Assembly: GCA_020055645.1 (NCBI GenBank)
Contig: CM034546.1
Location: forward strand, 86,056,001 to 86,120,000
From: Tomocerus qinae
Taxonomy: Eukaryota; Arthropoda; Collembola; Entomobryomorpha; Tomoceridae
DNA length: 64,000 bases
Direction: 5' to 3'
The notes below the pieces were generated by a model, which saw only the letters and a list, made by a program, of their open reading frames with translations, ran no database searches and had not been told where the DNA came from. The position numbers and the translations under genes were made by a program. Positions 11,642-22,700 of this stretch are shown piece by piece (the stretch's first letter is position 1; each line of letters begins with the position of its first letter).

Positions 11642-11944
11642 TGTCCCACTTGCTATCCTCTAATAATTTAATACGTTTCCAACAGCATAGCAACCAGATA
11701 TTTACACAAAATTACGGACAAAATGTCCCTTATAGATCTTCAAAATCCATTACGGGCAATTCTCTACTTGGCTCTCCTTATTAACCGTCCAAGCTCCTTG
11801 CCGTGAACTAAGATTTCAAAATCGTTAACACGTAAAATGTCACACAAGACTGACTAATTTCCTTGGATGAACAATAGTAGTGCCAATTTAAGGTGGGGGT
11901 ATTCCTAGTTACAGCTAGTTACACTGACTATCAAATTGGCCCTT
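11642..11944. other. Gene-free spacer
   Basis: Contains the outermost part of the 6645-11812 foldback arm and AT-rich flank. Nothing else is recognisable. Confidence 0.4.
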
Positions 11945-12290
11945 AACTTTTTTTTTAGCAAAGTCCCTAAGGATCTGAGACGACTGGTCATACACACATA
12001 TAGTAAATTTGAAAAAGATACATCGAAACTTTCTTCATCGTTTCCTTATTGAAAATTATGAAAATTTAACAGTTTCGACTTCTTTTTCTAAGATACTGCA
12101 GTTTGAAAATTGAAACTTGGTTTTTTGGCCAAAATGTTAAGTTAGAAACTGCGATATCTTAGACAAGTTGAAAGTGTGAAATTTTCAATAAGGAAACGAT
12201 GAAGAAAGTATCGATGCATCTTTTTCAAATTTACTATATGTGTCTAGGACCAGTCGTCTCAGATCCTTAGGGACTTTGCGAAAAAAAGTC
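11945..12290. repeat. Hairpin with ~110 bp arms
   Basis: CCCTAAGGATCTGAGACGAC (11951) is mirrored by GTCGTCTCAGATCCTTAGGG near 12265, and the match runs inward through CACATATAGTAAATTTG and TTCTTCATCGTTTCCTTATT. A diverged relative with the same order of blocks is at 24880-25215, so this is a dispersed hairpin family. Confidence 0.75.
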
Positions 12291-12355
12291 GAAATTTTTG
12301 TATTGCCCATGACCAACTTGGTAGTCAAGTAGCTTAGTAAATTGTCTGATCTGTC

Positions 12356-12457
12356 CAGGGCCGCAGCGAGGGGGGAATCCGGGGGCCCGCCCCCCCCCCC
12401 GAAATCAAAAGAAAGGAATTTTTGCCTTAAAACCCAAAAATTTTTCGCGCGTCCCTG
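12356..12457. mobile_element. GC-rich hAT-type MITE, short copy
   Basis: Starts CAGGGCCGCAGCGAGG and ends GTCCCTG, with a perfect 8-bp duplication GATCTGTC (12348-12355, 12458-12465). Inside are a G/C run and TTTTTCGCGC. Compared with the 13287 copy it lacks the right third, yet its duplication is intact, so this shortened form may itself have been mobile. Confidence 0.85.
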
Positions 12458-12465
12458 GATCTGTC

Positions 12466-13278
12466 AACTAATTATATATCCTTGGCTGGATAGGCGCTAA
12501 AATATAAATCTTTCAAAACATTTTTGTGTTTGTGTTTTTGGTATAGCATTGAATAAAATTGTATCACATAACGTAATAGGACAACTATTTTCACTATTTT
12601 AAGGAAAATTCATTCAAAACTAGAAACAAATAGATAAATTACCTAAATTAATTACCTAAATTGGCTCTACAACTGCTCCAGCCGTTACTCACAGGCAATT
12701 TAATTTACTTATTTAAGGAAATCAGAACTATCTCTTCCATACAAGTCATAATATCATTGATCATCCCTATATTATTCTAATTACATTTATTTTGTACCAT
12801 TTTAGGTGACAAAGAGTGTGATGAATTTAATTTCATTTGTGATTTGGTGACTAATGTGATATTGAGTTTATTGACAATTGAACTAACAGTTTTAGAAATT
12901 TGTTCTCTCCCATCACAGTAATTCTAATATTAATAAAAAGTTTATATTATGATATGACTATATGATTGAAAGCTAACGAGCAATAATTGAAAATAGTCAA
13001 TCAAATCGGAAGACGGAACAGAACGGTGGTCTATATAGCCGAAGATGTTATGAATAGTCATAGTGTCACAGTCAAAATCGCAATTCTTATATTCCCACAG
13101 AAAAGTTCAATATATTATGGATAGGACGGGCTTTGGATTCTGGTTTTTAGAATAGTATTCATAATTTTAAATAATATCCAGAGAGATTTTATTATTTACT
13201 AAAACATGAAATTTGATACTATTTTCCCTGACTGCCCACGTTAATAATGAAAAATGAAAGTTCGTTTAAGCCACGCCT
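12466..13278. other. Gene-free spacer
   Basis: AT-rich; I see no frame, inverted repeat or RNA gene. Confidence 0.5.
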
Positions 13279-13286
13279 ATGAGATA

Positions 13287-13460
13287 CAGGGCCGCAGCGA
13301 GGGGGGACCCGGGGGCCTGCCCCCCCCCCAAAATCTAAGAAAAGAAAGGAATTTTTGCCTTAAAACCCAAAAATTTTTCGCGCTTCGCGCGAATATTGTA
13401 TTATTTTGCAATTATTATATGTCGGGCCCCTCCCGAAATTTTTTTCTGGCTGCGGCCCTG
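13287..13460. mobile_element. GC-rich hAT-type MITE, full copy
   Basis: Ends CAGGGCCGCAGCGAG / CTGGCTGCGGCCCTG with a perfect 8-bp duplication ATGAGATA (13279-13286, 13461-13468). The centre has a G run, a C run and the palindrome TTTTTCGCGCTTCGCGCGAA. Relatives are at 12356 and 52021. Confidence 0.9.
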
Positions 13461-13468
13461 ATGAGATA

Positions 13469-13790
13469 TTGGGTCAATGAGTTAAGTGGTAATTGGTGAA
13501 GTGGATAAAAATATAGCTCCTGCTCTGCTGTCCAGTGACGCTGGGTTGGAGGAGTGACGAGCGGAGTGGCGTGGAGTCAAGGTATCGAAAAACCTTATCA
13601 GGTGGCCCGATTGGTATCACGCCTGCGCCAGCTGGCCGTACATACCATCGGGAAGCAATCCGTAAGATAAGAAGCCTCCTACTTATCCCCATGTATTTTG
13701 TCCTAACTACAGAAATCAAGATTTAGGAGGGATTCCGCACCAAATCGCGTTGACAAAATTTTTGTCGTTGGATGTGGAATGGTTTTGCTT
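13469..13790. other. Unassigned, locally GC-rich stretch
   Basis: About 170 bp from 13520 are clearly richer in G and C than their surroundings and contain a hairpin (CCCGATTGGTAT near 13596 against ATACCATCGGG near 13640). No tRNA boxes or convincing reading frame are visible, so I leave it unnamed. Confidence 0.3.
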
Positions 13791-13794
13791 TTTA

Positions 13795-14390
13795 GCTCGT
13801 CTGAGGAAGCGAGCTTATAGAACAGCACAGTATGTCCGTACGTCCGTCCCCACGACAACTTTCGAAAGCAAAGAATGATATTGACCAAACTTGGCAAAAA
13901 CAATGCCTATGGTCCACTGACGATCCCTATTGAATTTGGGTTAAATCAATGTTCCATTGATTGCTGAGAAACCGCGCGCTCAAAAGTTCAATGGCGTTTC
14001 CTATAAATTGTTTGTGAGATAGTATAAAATATTTCAATCTGCTTCTACCAAATTTGAGATTTTATAATAAAGCAAATAAAACCAAAAAATCACTATTAGA
14101 AAACGGAAATAAATCTATTTTGGATTTATATTCAATTTTATAGTCAAACTTGCAATTTTCCAATTTCTATTGATTTTGATAATTAATATTTACCGATTTT
14201 GATTCTCCATAGATTTTCATTGTCAACATTAATCAATTTTGATTTTGACTTGATTTTATGGTCAACATTAATCAATTTTAATTTATGTTAATTTGCATAG
14301 TCAAAATTAATCAATTTTGATTTTAAGTTGATTTTCATAGCTAAAATTAATCAATTTTAATTTGAATAGAAGATTTGATAGCTAGATGAT
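13795..14390. mobile_element. Half copy of the 40-bp-array foldback family
   Basis: Begins TTAGCTCGTCTGAGGAAGCG and carries the family's arm text (GTCCGTACGTCCGTCC, ACCAAACTTGGCAAAAAC, GACGATCCCTATTGAATTTG), then several diverged copies of the 40-bp unit (GTCAACATTAATCAATTTTG). No mirror arm follows, so it is a truncated copy of the kind at 22684-24145. Confidence 0.7.
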
Positions 14391-14398
14391 AGAAGATA

Positions 14399-14456
14399 GC
14401 CTAATAGTTTTCATTTCAAGTAGACATTCATTCTGGAATATGATATTGAGCAACTG
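14399..14456. repeat. Arm fragment of the TA-flanked foldback family
   Basis: CCTAATAGTTTTCATTTCAA and the following GAATATGATATTGAGCAA match the arms of the element at 4814-6224. Confidence 0.7.
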
Positions 14457-15402
14457 TTTTGTTCCGTGTCTACAAAATGAGTAAATTTTTTTATACCACA
14501 GAATATTGAAATAATTTAAAACCACCCTATTACAAAACATTGTGCTCGGTCAAAAATTATTATTGGATAAATAAATAGACGTACTAATAACTGTGCTACA
14601 AGGCTGCCAGCGCGATCACAAATCAGCCGCAAAACATTTCATTTCAAGTTTTCCTATTGCTGTCGGTAATAGAGTGACATCCTACTCAATGATATCAACC
14701 CCCTCATCTAATCATACCCATAAGATAATCTTGAAGTGGAGTTGCGCAATGAAAATTTTCCGTGATAATGTTTGAATGTAAAAGATGAACTTCGTGTAAG
14801 TACGCAGGCGCAAGAATAATTGCAATATTTCGAAATTAAAGCAAATGCTGCGCGGATGATAAAAGGACTTTAAATAGCAACCTTAGAAAAGATTTCACTT
14901 TTTGGTAAAATTACTGGATTTGGTATTGTTAGGAGTGGAGTGGGTAGTGTTGATAATTTCCCGTCCGTAGGATGGGCTTTTTTTAGTATCTGAAAATCGT
15001 GATTTTAACTTTTAGGGATTTTGTAGATACCAAAAAGTAAGAGGACAAAAATATCTAGTGAAACTATATAGAGCGTTCTTTTCTTAATTACGCCATTAGT
15101 AACGACTACAGATTGAATGTATCTGTCTCACAACATGCTCTTTTGCATGCATTAACTTTTGCAGAAAATGACTCAACTTTTTATTTTCAAAAATCAAAAA
15201 ATACTATTTTATTTCCTTTTAAAAATTTCAAAGGACTAGGTTCACTAGATAATAAGTCGAAGAATCTTCAATTTGAAAGGGTTCGTACGCCTTGGGGTAA
15301 TGAAGATAGGAGGATTTTGCGAAACGTAATGGAAAGCCGTAAACGCTATCTTAAAAGGAACTTTTGAGGAACCATACAGCATTTGGCATAGGTGGCATGA
15401 TA
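14457..15402. other. Gene-free spacer
   Basis: Short frames only, none with a recognisable motif. An 84-codon plus-strand frame at 15113-15367 has no family resemblance that I can see. Confidence 0.4.
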
Positions 15403-15662
15403 TACCCCACTAAATAAATAAAATACCCACTAAATAAATAAAATACCCACTAAATAAATAAAATACCCACTAAATAAATAAAATACCCACTAAATAAATA
15501 AAATACCCACTAAATAAATAAAATACCCACTAAATAAATAAAATACCCACTAAATAAATAAAATACCCACTAAATAAATAAAATACCCACTAAATAAATA
15601 AAATACCCACTAAATAAATAAAATACCCACTAAATAAATAAAATACCCACTAAATAAATAAA
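15403..15662. repeat. 20-bp satellite, ~13 near-identical units
   Basis: The unit ACCCACTAAATAAATAAAAT repeats without variation except in the first copy. One more unit appears at 16287-16312 beyond the foldback, so the array was probably continuous before that insertion. Its uniformity points to recent expansion or gene conversion. Confidence 0.95.
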
Positions 15663-16285
15663 GGTTGCGAATTAAAGCTTATGGCACACACAGGAATTTT
15701 GTATGGCAAGAAGTTTTAGTAAACAGTCGTACTTTGTATGGTGTGTTATAGAAAACCATGTGAAACTTTCTGGTAGATAAAGGAATTATGTATGGTACTA
15801 TTGTGAGACAAAGAATGGTGGACGTGACATAGAAAATGTAAATGTTTCGTCATTGCAAGTGCATATTTTTTATTAGTATGCATTAGAAAATTAAGAAAGC
15901 AAATTAGGTAAACAAGTAAAAAAACAGGCAAAAAAATGAATATACATTTCCAAAGAAATGCAGCTAATACCATGTTATTTTCATTCAGATTACTAGATAA
16001 AGGAACGTTGACTCTGTTTCCTCTTATCTACATTATCATTTGCGGGTTTTATACACTATATAGCAGTTGTAGTAGTTGCAATAGTACCTTACATTCCGAA
16101 TTACCAATACATTGTTTAACCTTAACTTACTCTTGGTACTCTTATTAGTACCATACATAATTCCTTTATCCACCAGAAAGTTTCACACGGTTTTCAATAA
16201 CACACCATACAAAGTACGACTGTTTACTAAAACTTCTTGCCATACAAAATTCCTGTGTGCCATAAGGATTCCATTTTTTCCTATT
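15663..16285. mobile_element. Foldback inserted in the 20-bp array
   Basis: Arms 15680-15798 and 16149-16266 are inverted copies (CACACAGGAATTTTGTATGG; ACAGTCGTACTTTGTATGGT; AAAGGAATTATGTATGGTAC). Array units lie on both sides. No coding potential. The target duplication cannot be told because the flank is A/T only. Confidence 0.75.
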
Positions 16286-16312
16286 AAAATACCCACTAAA
16301 TAAATAAAATAC

Positions 16313-16589
16313 TTTGTTTATTTAATGTGTATTCTATGTATACATGTATTCCTTCTAGGTGGATCCAAGACTTTCAATCTCACTTCACTTTCAATTGCCG
16401 GTAGAATGGCAAGTAATAGAGAACGTAAATAAATCAGTTAATTAAAAAACGGTCAAGTATACCCTAATTGATTAGAATTATTATTCAACAAAAATACTAA
16501 CTATTATAACAATAAATCTACGAAACACGATAACACGATTATAACACTTATATGACTTGCAAATAAAAAGACAATCACAGTCAATTAAT
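16313..16589. other. Gene-free spacer, 3' side of NELF-E
   Basis: AT-rich downstream flank of the minus-strand NELF-E gene. I did not find an unambiguous polyadenylation signal. Confidence 0.4.
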
Positions 16590-16707
16590 TTTAACGTTAT
16601 TACTTATATGTACCCCAACACATACTTTCATGCACATGTACTAAATACTCACGAAGGTATGCTTTGTGGGCTTGTGGGGTACATACATAAGTGAAAACGT
16701 TAATACC
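16590..16707. repeat. Small inverted-repeat element
   Basis: TTAACGTTATTACTTATATG (16590) with TACCCCA is mirrored by GTGGGGTACATACATAAGTG and AACGTTAA. Loop about 45 bp. It lies just downstream of the NELF-E stop and may be part of its 3' untranslated region. Confidence 0.65.
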
Positions 16708-16773
16708 TGTAACAATATGCATTTAAAAATTGACTTTTGTAATGGGGATGTAGTGCACTGGAAATAATACTGA

Positions 16774-19700
16774 TTAAATGTCTTCTTCGTAAATGACTTG
16801 GGTGCGTTTGTCTTGGTGAGCTCCTTTCTGAGATTGACTAGATGCTAAAGCGGTCCAGGAAGCAGAGGCGGGGGCGTCATTTATTAATTCAATGACAGGT
16901 GGCTGCCGTCGGGCAAAAGAAACATGAAGTTGCACATCGTCAACAAATGTTCCATTCACCTGGATCAAATCAAAATTCTGTACTGCAAACATGATCATAT
17001 TAACAATATTGTCGACACTGCAAAAGCAATCCTACCACCACAGTTGGAAAATTCGATTTTCTATTGGAATCTAGGACTATAGATTATACTTACTATATAC
17101 TAGGACGGAATAACAAATTCAATCTGGAAGAATTATAGATAAATGATAGATTTTACTCTTGCTTACATCATTAATAGCTTTTTCAGCGGAGGTGATGCGA
17201 TCAAATGTGATAAATCCACAGGAGCGTTCCAATTCCATTGACACGTTGACGACGTTTCCGACTTTGCCAAAAACTTGGCGGCAAATGTCTTCGGTGATAT
17301 TGTGAGCTCTCACATGAATGGTGTGCCCATGTTTCGGTTTAGCTGCGCTAAATCCAGCAGAAGATTCGGAAGCTTGAGCTTGGACTTCACTCTTCCGGGT
17401 GGGACATGGACCCTGGTTTCCTGCATTTTTGCTGGCATTTCCTTGAGGTTTGTCTTTGAAGAACAGTCCATGATTCTTTCTGGGAATGGGTCGATATTTT
17501 GGAACAGAGTCTCTGTCTGTTGCTCCCCGAGTCTCTGGAACCAGTTTAGTGGGTGTAAATGGTTGAAAATGAACTGAAGCTGAAAGGGAAGGGATGCTGC
17601 TGGATAGATTTCCTTCTGTGACAGCTTTCGATTCTGCAGAGACTGACCCCGAAGCTATCACAGAAACTCCATGTGCTTTGGCTAAGAGATTGTTGCTTCT
17701 TATTTCCGACAATTTTCGTTCTAGTCCTCTGGGTCGTTTGAATACCGTCCGTTGGCCATTGGACTGATTACTTACCGAAATCTTACCGGCAAGAACCATT
17801 TTCTTAGCAAATTCTTTGGCATCTTTAGGCTCTAGGGGTCGTTTCAATAAATTTGACTTTTCCGGCTCTGTCTTAGGAGCTTGGAAAGCTTGAAGAGCCT
17901 TTTTCTATAATCACATTAAAAACCATGAGTATTAAATGTAGCTGCTGCACAGCAAATAGCAATTACACTGTACAGACTACAGACTAATGGGCTTCGATTC
18001 GACGCAATTGTCTCTGTAAAGTTTATATTTTCTAGTTTGAAAATGTGAATGTGATTGCAAGACATAAATAATAGATGTACGATATACGGTGGATGTACGT
18101 AACAGTATTATCCTTCCTTCTGTGTGTAATATTAGCGTTTTGGTTTGTGGAAAGTGATAAGCTGTGGAACAAGGGGGAGAACAAATAACAACCTCTATAT
18201 GAGTTGCTGAGCGGAAAAATGACTTGACGGGCTCAGTAGGATAAGGGTCTTAGATATTTGCAGAAAAAAATACCATAGTAACCATAATTTTGACAGTACC
18301 TGAAGCCCGCCCTATATGTGAAAATCATTACAACACTAAGCAATTGTGTTTAAAAGTTACCACTGCCTATTTTTGCGAGCGCTGTAGATAGATAAGGACA
18401 TAATTCTCGTTTCTATCCAATTTAAAAATTTAGTAAGTTTAAGGGTACTTAATGAAATATTAAAATATTTATGTCTGTAATTTTTGGTCCCTAATCATAG
18501 CTCTCCACAGCTTATGGTTTTGCAACTTATTTGTAGCTAGCTAATTTTTTCGACCCTAGCTAGCTAATTAATCTCATGACATCAAAATGGGTTTGAATCT
18601 GCAATGCTGGGATGCGGTTGGATAGCAAAAAAGACTACATTCAATTTTTAAAAAAACAAAAATTTAGATACTATTATTTTTCTAGACTGGCAAATGTATT
18701 AAGATATTATTCAGAAATGGGCATGCAAAATATTTCGGTCGTATATGTACAAAAATGTAAGTGAACAAAAAAATCAAGATAAATCATAAAATTAAGTCTA
18801 GGAAAGTGCAAATAGTAATACATTTTTGAATTTCAAAGAAGACCGATTCCTAAGATCTTTTAGAACGTCCAGAATTAAACATTTAAAGGTTTAGGGCAGT
18901 TTGGCTGGAAGGAAAATTTTGACATCATTTTTTAAAAATGTTTTGGTTTAGTTTTCAACCGATTGTTGGATGGTAATGTTTGATAGTTGAAGTTGTTTCC
19001 ACAGCTTTGATATCATTTAATTCGAGGAAATATTGAAAGCTGTAGCAGTGGGAGGCAAATTATTTCAAAATATTATTTCGTGTGGTCACCAGCTGCGTAT
19101 CAGTAAAAGATTTTACCAAATGTAACTCTTGGAAATCTCCTAAAGGAAGATAAATTTTTATGATAAATAATTCACCACTGACTCCAGTCTTTTAATACCG
19201 AATCAATTAAGAGTAAGTAGATCATAGCTTGTGTAACTGTGAATTTTGGGCTTGGAAAATAGTTTTCGAGGCGGAATTTATAAAGAATATTTTTTTGGAA
19301 TTATACATGAAGTTATAAAATGGACTACTTCAAGTTTTTTTTGGCCAAACTAGCCCATCACTTACTGTAACCCCTTTTACAAGGTGAAGGCATAGAGGGA
19401 TATTTCCCGATTTTGCACCCAATTGGAATTCTACCCTACCTATACTGCCACAGAGAAGTAAGCGTCCAAGCCGAAAGTAACAATGGTAATTTGGTTTGGG
19501 TGCATACTTCTCTGTGGTAGTAAGTATAATACGAATTGGGTGCAAAAATTAGGAAAACCCCCTCTATGTCTCCACCTTGTAATGTTACTATAGAGTGGCA
19601 AATTCGAGGCATCTTGCTCTTTTAACAATCAATATTCCGGAGTTATCAGCTCATCCTTCGGGCAGGCTAAAAATTTACGTAATCTAAATTTAATATCTAA

Positions 19701-22700
19701 GACCCTTATCCTACTGAGCCCGTCACTTATCTCAGTTGCCAAAAATAATTTATAATGTAACTAAGGGCTTTTATTAAAAATTCAAACAATTTTTAACCCT
19801 TACACTCGGATGTTCCATAACCTACAGCATTCGGCTCCGAAAGAATATTTTAAACTTTTCTCTGTAGTTGCGATTAATTGCAAATTCCTCACTAAAACGT
19901 TTATATCTCCAGATTGGACCAGTATGTTTGAAATATTCTTCCGGAGCCGAATGCAGAGGATTGTGGAGGATCTGTTTCCCAATTTAAACTTTTTTGTAGA
20001 TCTTTTGGTTTTTGAGTTGATTCTTTTGCTGCAAAAAAAGTTAAGAGGCAATATGATAGTCAGAATAATTTGCCGGTTGCCCACAGACACTTCCCTTAAA
20101 AAGTCCCACCATTGGGGGCACACCAAAATATATTGTTGTGCAAAAATATAATGGATTTTTAACTAATTTTGACAAAAAATCGTTTTTTCTGGAAATTTAG
20201 TGGGAGGCTCGGGCTTCTCCAGTCCCACCCTCTGGATAGGTGCTGAACATAGGCCGGTTTTTTAAGCTTTCTGATTCCCTAATACCCTACGTACATTTAT
20301 TATACTATGATATCTTATAACTAAGTTTCAGTTTTAAATACAAATACATTTACGAATGTAGGTAGCATTTTAATTCAATATAACAAAAATTTTGAGTCGA
20401 TTATTTATAGCTGCTTTTGCGAATTTAAACTTATTTTTAAGAAAATTTGCCCGTAAAATTTTTACCCTTTTTTAGTAAATTTTCGTGTAAATTTTTTCGG
20501 TTTTTAAATAAATAAAATTCCGACGTCTGCTCATTAGGTGGGCCGGGGCCAGAAGAGGTACAGATTTTACGTTACATTGATAGAGTCAAAAAACATTCCA
20601 AAACTTCGCCGTATTACGGCCTAGGGGCAACCTTTTGTTCAGAAAGAGAATTTGGCTATTGGCAAATTACTCCGGTTACCCACCACATTTTTGATTCGGA
20701 TACTTTTAATCACCATTATACATACTGTTACCCGCTTTGAACTATTGACTTCCTATCCCCAAGTTGCATAGCGATATGCATTCTGATTGGTTGATAATTT
20801 TTGAAATCCTGCAATCTGATTGGTTATTTCTATGACAAAAATTCTATAGGTTACCTAAATGGGGACATTTTCAAAATTTATGACATTGTTGCAAAACTCA
20901 ACCAAGTCGTATTATGAATCATCTGAATGATCTATTTACCTACTAGTTTCCCTTTCAATGTACATATTTCTGAGAATGGTGAATCGAGCTATTTACATAC
21001 ACAATATTATGCAATTATTTCACTATGACTCTGGTACAAGTGAACAATCGGTACTACTTTATTCCAATTTATTACCAAATGAAGGTTATATATAATATAG
21101 GTCGGTTTGAAGAGTAATATCATTCAGTACTAGTACTGTGCTATAGTAGCATAGAACAAAATATTTTGTAGTAAATCCGATCTTGTGGAGCATTATTTTT
21201 ATCCAAGTAAGTGGAAGTTGTTTTAAAAATAATTTATAGTATTTTACTGAGTTCAGTATTCGGGACGTTTCAAATCATTAAGATTCATCTTTTTTCATTT
21301 CAGCTGTCTTGTTTAGCCTAGGAGTCCTTTTGACCTGGATTCGACGAAAATTAAAAGTTAGTCGCTTGAGTGTCATTTGAGGAGTTGTCCAAGAAAGGGT
21401 ACAGTCAGCTAGCAAATACTGATGAAGCATCAGCTTCTGAAACAGTGTGATCTGATTGCTTATAATATATATTAGATCAATTAGTAGTTTATTAATGTTG
21501 TGTAAAAATATTGTCTAGAATACAATGCAATTTAACTAGTTAGTTACATAGTTAATCCTAAATGCATTTCTTCATTTGGTAATAAATTGAAATAAAGTAG
21601 TACCGATTGTTCACTTTGTTGTGTATGTAAATAGCTCGATTCACCATTCTCAGAAATATGTACATTGAAAGGGAAACTAGTAGGTAAATAGATCATTCAG
21701 ATGATTCATAATACGACTTGGTTGAGTTTTGCAACAATGTCATAAATTTTGAAAATGTGTCCCCATTTAGGTAACCTATAGAATTTTTGTCATAGAAATA
21801 ATCAATCAGATTGCAGGATTTCAAAAATTATCAACCAATCAGAATGCGTATCGCTATACAACTTGGGGATAGGAAGTCAATAGTTCAAAGCGGGTAACTA
21901 GTACTGCCATCACTGGACAATGGACCATTGATAGGCCGAGTTCATACTTTCTCACCTAGGTATGCTGTAATGTACGGAGACCCCCCCTAGCCGACGAAGT
22001 CGGCTAGGAACCCCCCTTGGCCTAAGAGGTACTGAGACCCCCCCTCCTCTGGCCGACGAAGTCGAAGCCCCCCGAAATCCAAGAAAAGAGAAAATTTTTT
22101 CTCAAAATACCAAAAAATTTCGCGCTTCGCGCGATTTTATGTGATTTTTAGGCTATTTTTTACTCATTTTAGCTAAAATAAGCCAAAATTTTTCGAAGTC
22201 GTTGCCCCCTCCGAAATCGCCTTCTAAATACGGTACTGATCGGCAATCGGACAAACTGTGTCAGCCATCAGTCAGCCTTTGGTGGTGGCACTGGTGCCTT
22301 ATCCTTGCCCATTTCGATATCAGCAATATTAGTTCCAATAAAATGTGTTAAAGTTAAAAAATGCCATTTATGCCTAATTTATGTTGGAAATGCAAATACT
22401 TCAAACAAAATATAGAGACTTAAGGATACGTTTATTTTTTAATAATAAAAATTTTTAAGGTCGTTTTCCTATACTCCTGCACCCCTTTTCAAAAAAAATT
22501 TCGCGCCCCTTACGGGGCGCGAACCCCCCGCCCCCGATGACACCCCCTCTAAAAATCTAGCAATTTTCCAAATATACCCCCCTTGGCTTTACACTCGGTG
22601 AGAAAGTATGGCCGAGTTAGCCTTAATTAGCAATGTAGCGTCAAACGAGTAATTAGAAAATTGAGTGTTTTTTATTGTAATTTTAGCTCATCGCCTGAGG

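Larger units (their letters stand above)
6645..11812. mobile_element. Foldback element split by later insertions
   Basis: The blocks around 6645-6998 (AAGGAGCATGGAGG, then AGATTTATAAGGGACG, then GCGACATAAACGGCC) reappear inverted at 10895-11812 (GGCCGTTTATGTCACATGG, then GTCCCTTATAGATCTTCAAA, then CCAAGCTCCTTGCCG). This makes a foldback whose centre was later filled by the elements at 7003-8317 and 8353-10872. Arms have diverged noticeably, so it is the oldest layer of the nest. The right arm also holds the palindrome at 11232-11570. Confidence 0.6.

Noticed and set aside
13520-13690. tRNA or tRNA-derived SINE
   Set aside because: No A and B boxes in proper spacing and no cloverleaf could be drawn.
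15403-15662. 20-bp array considered as a CRISPR-like array
   Set aside because: It is a head-to-tail tandem repeat without spacers in a eukaryotic context.
17275-17577. 100-codon plus-strand frame
   Set aside because: Antisense shadow of NELF-E exon 2.
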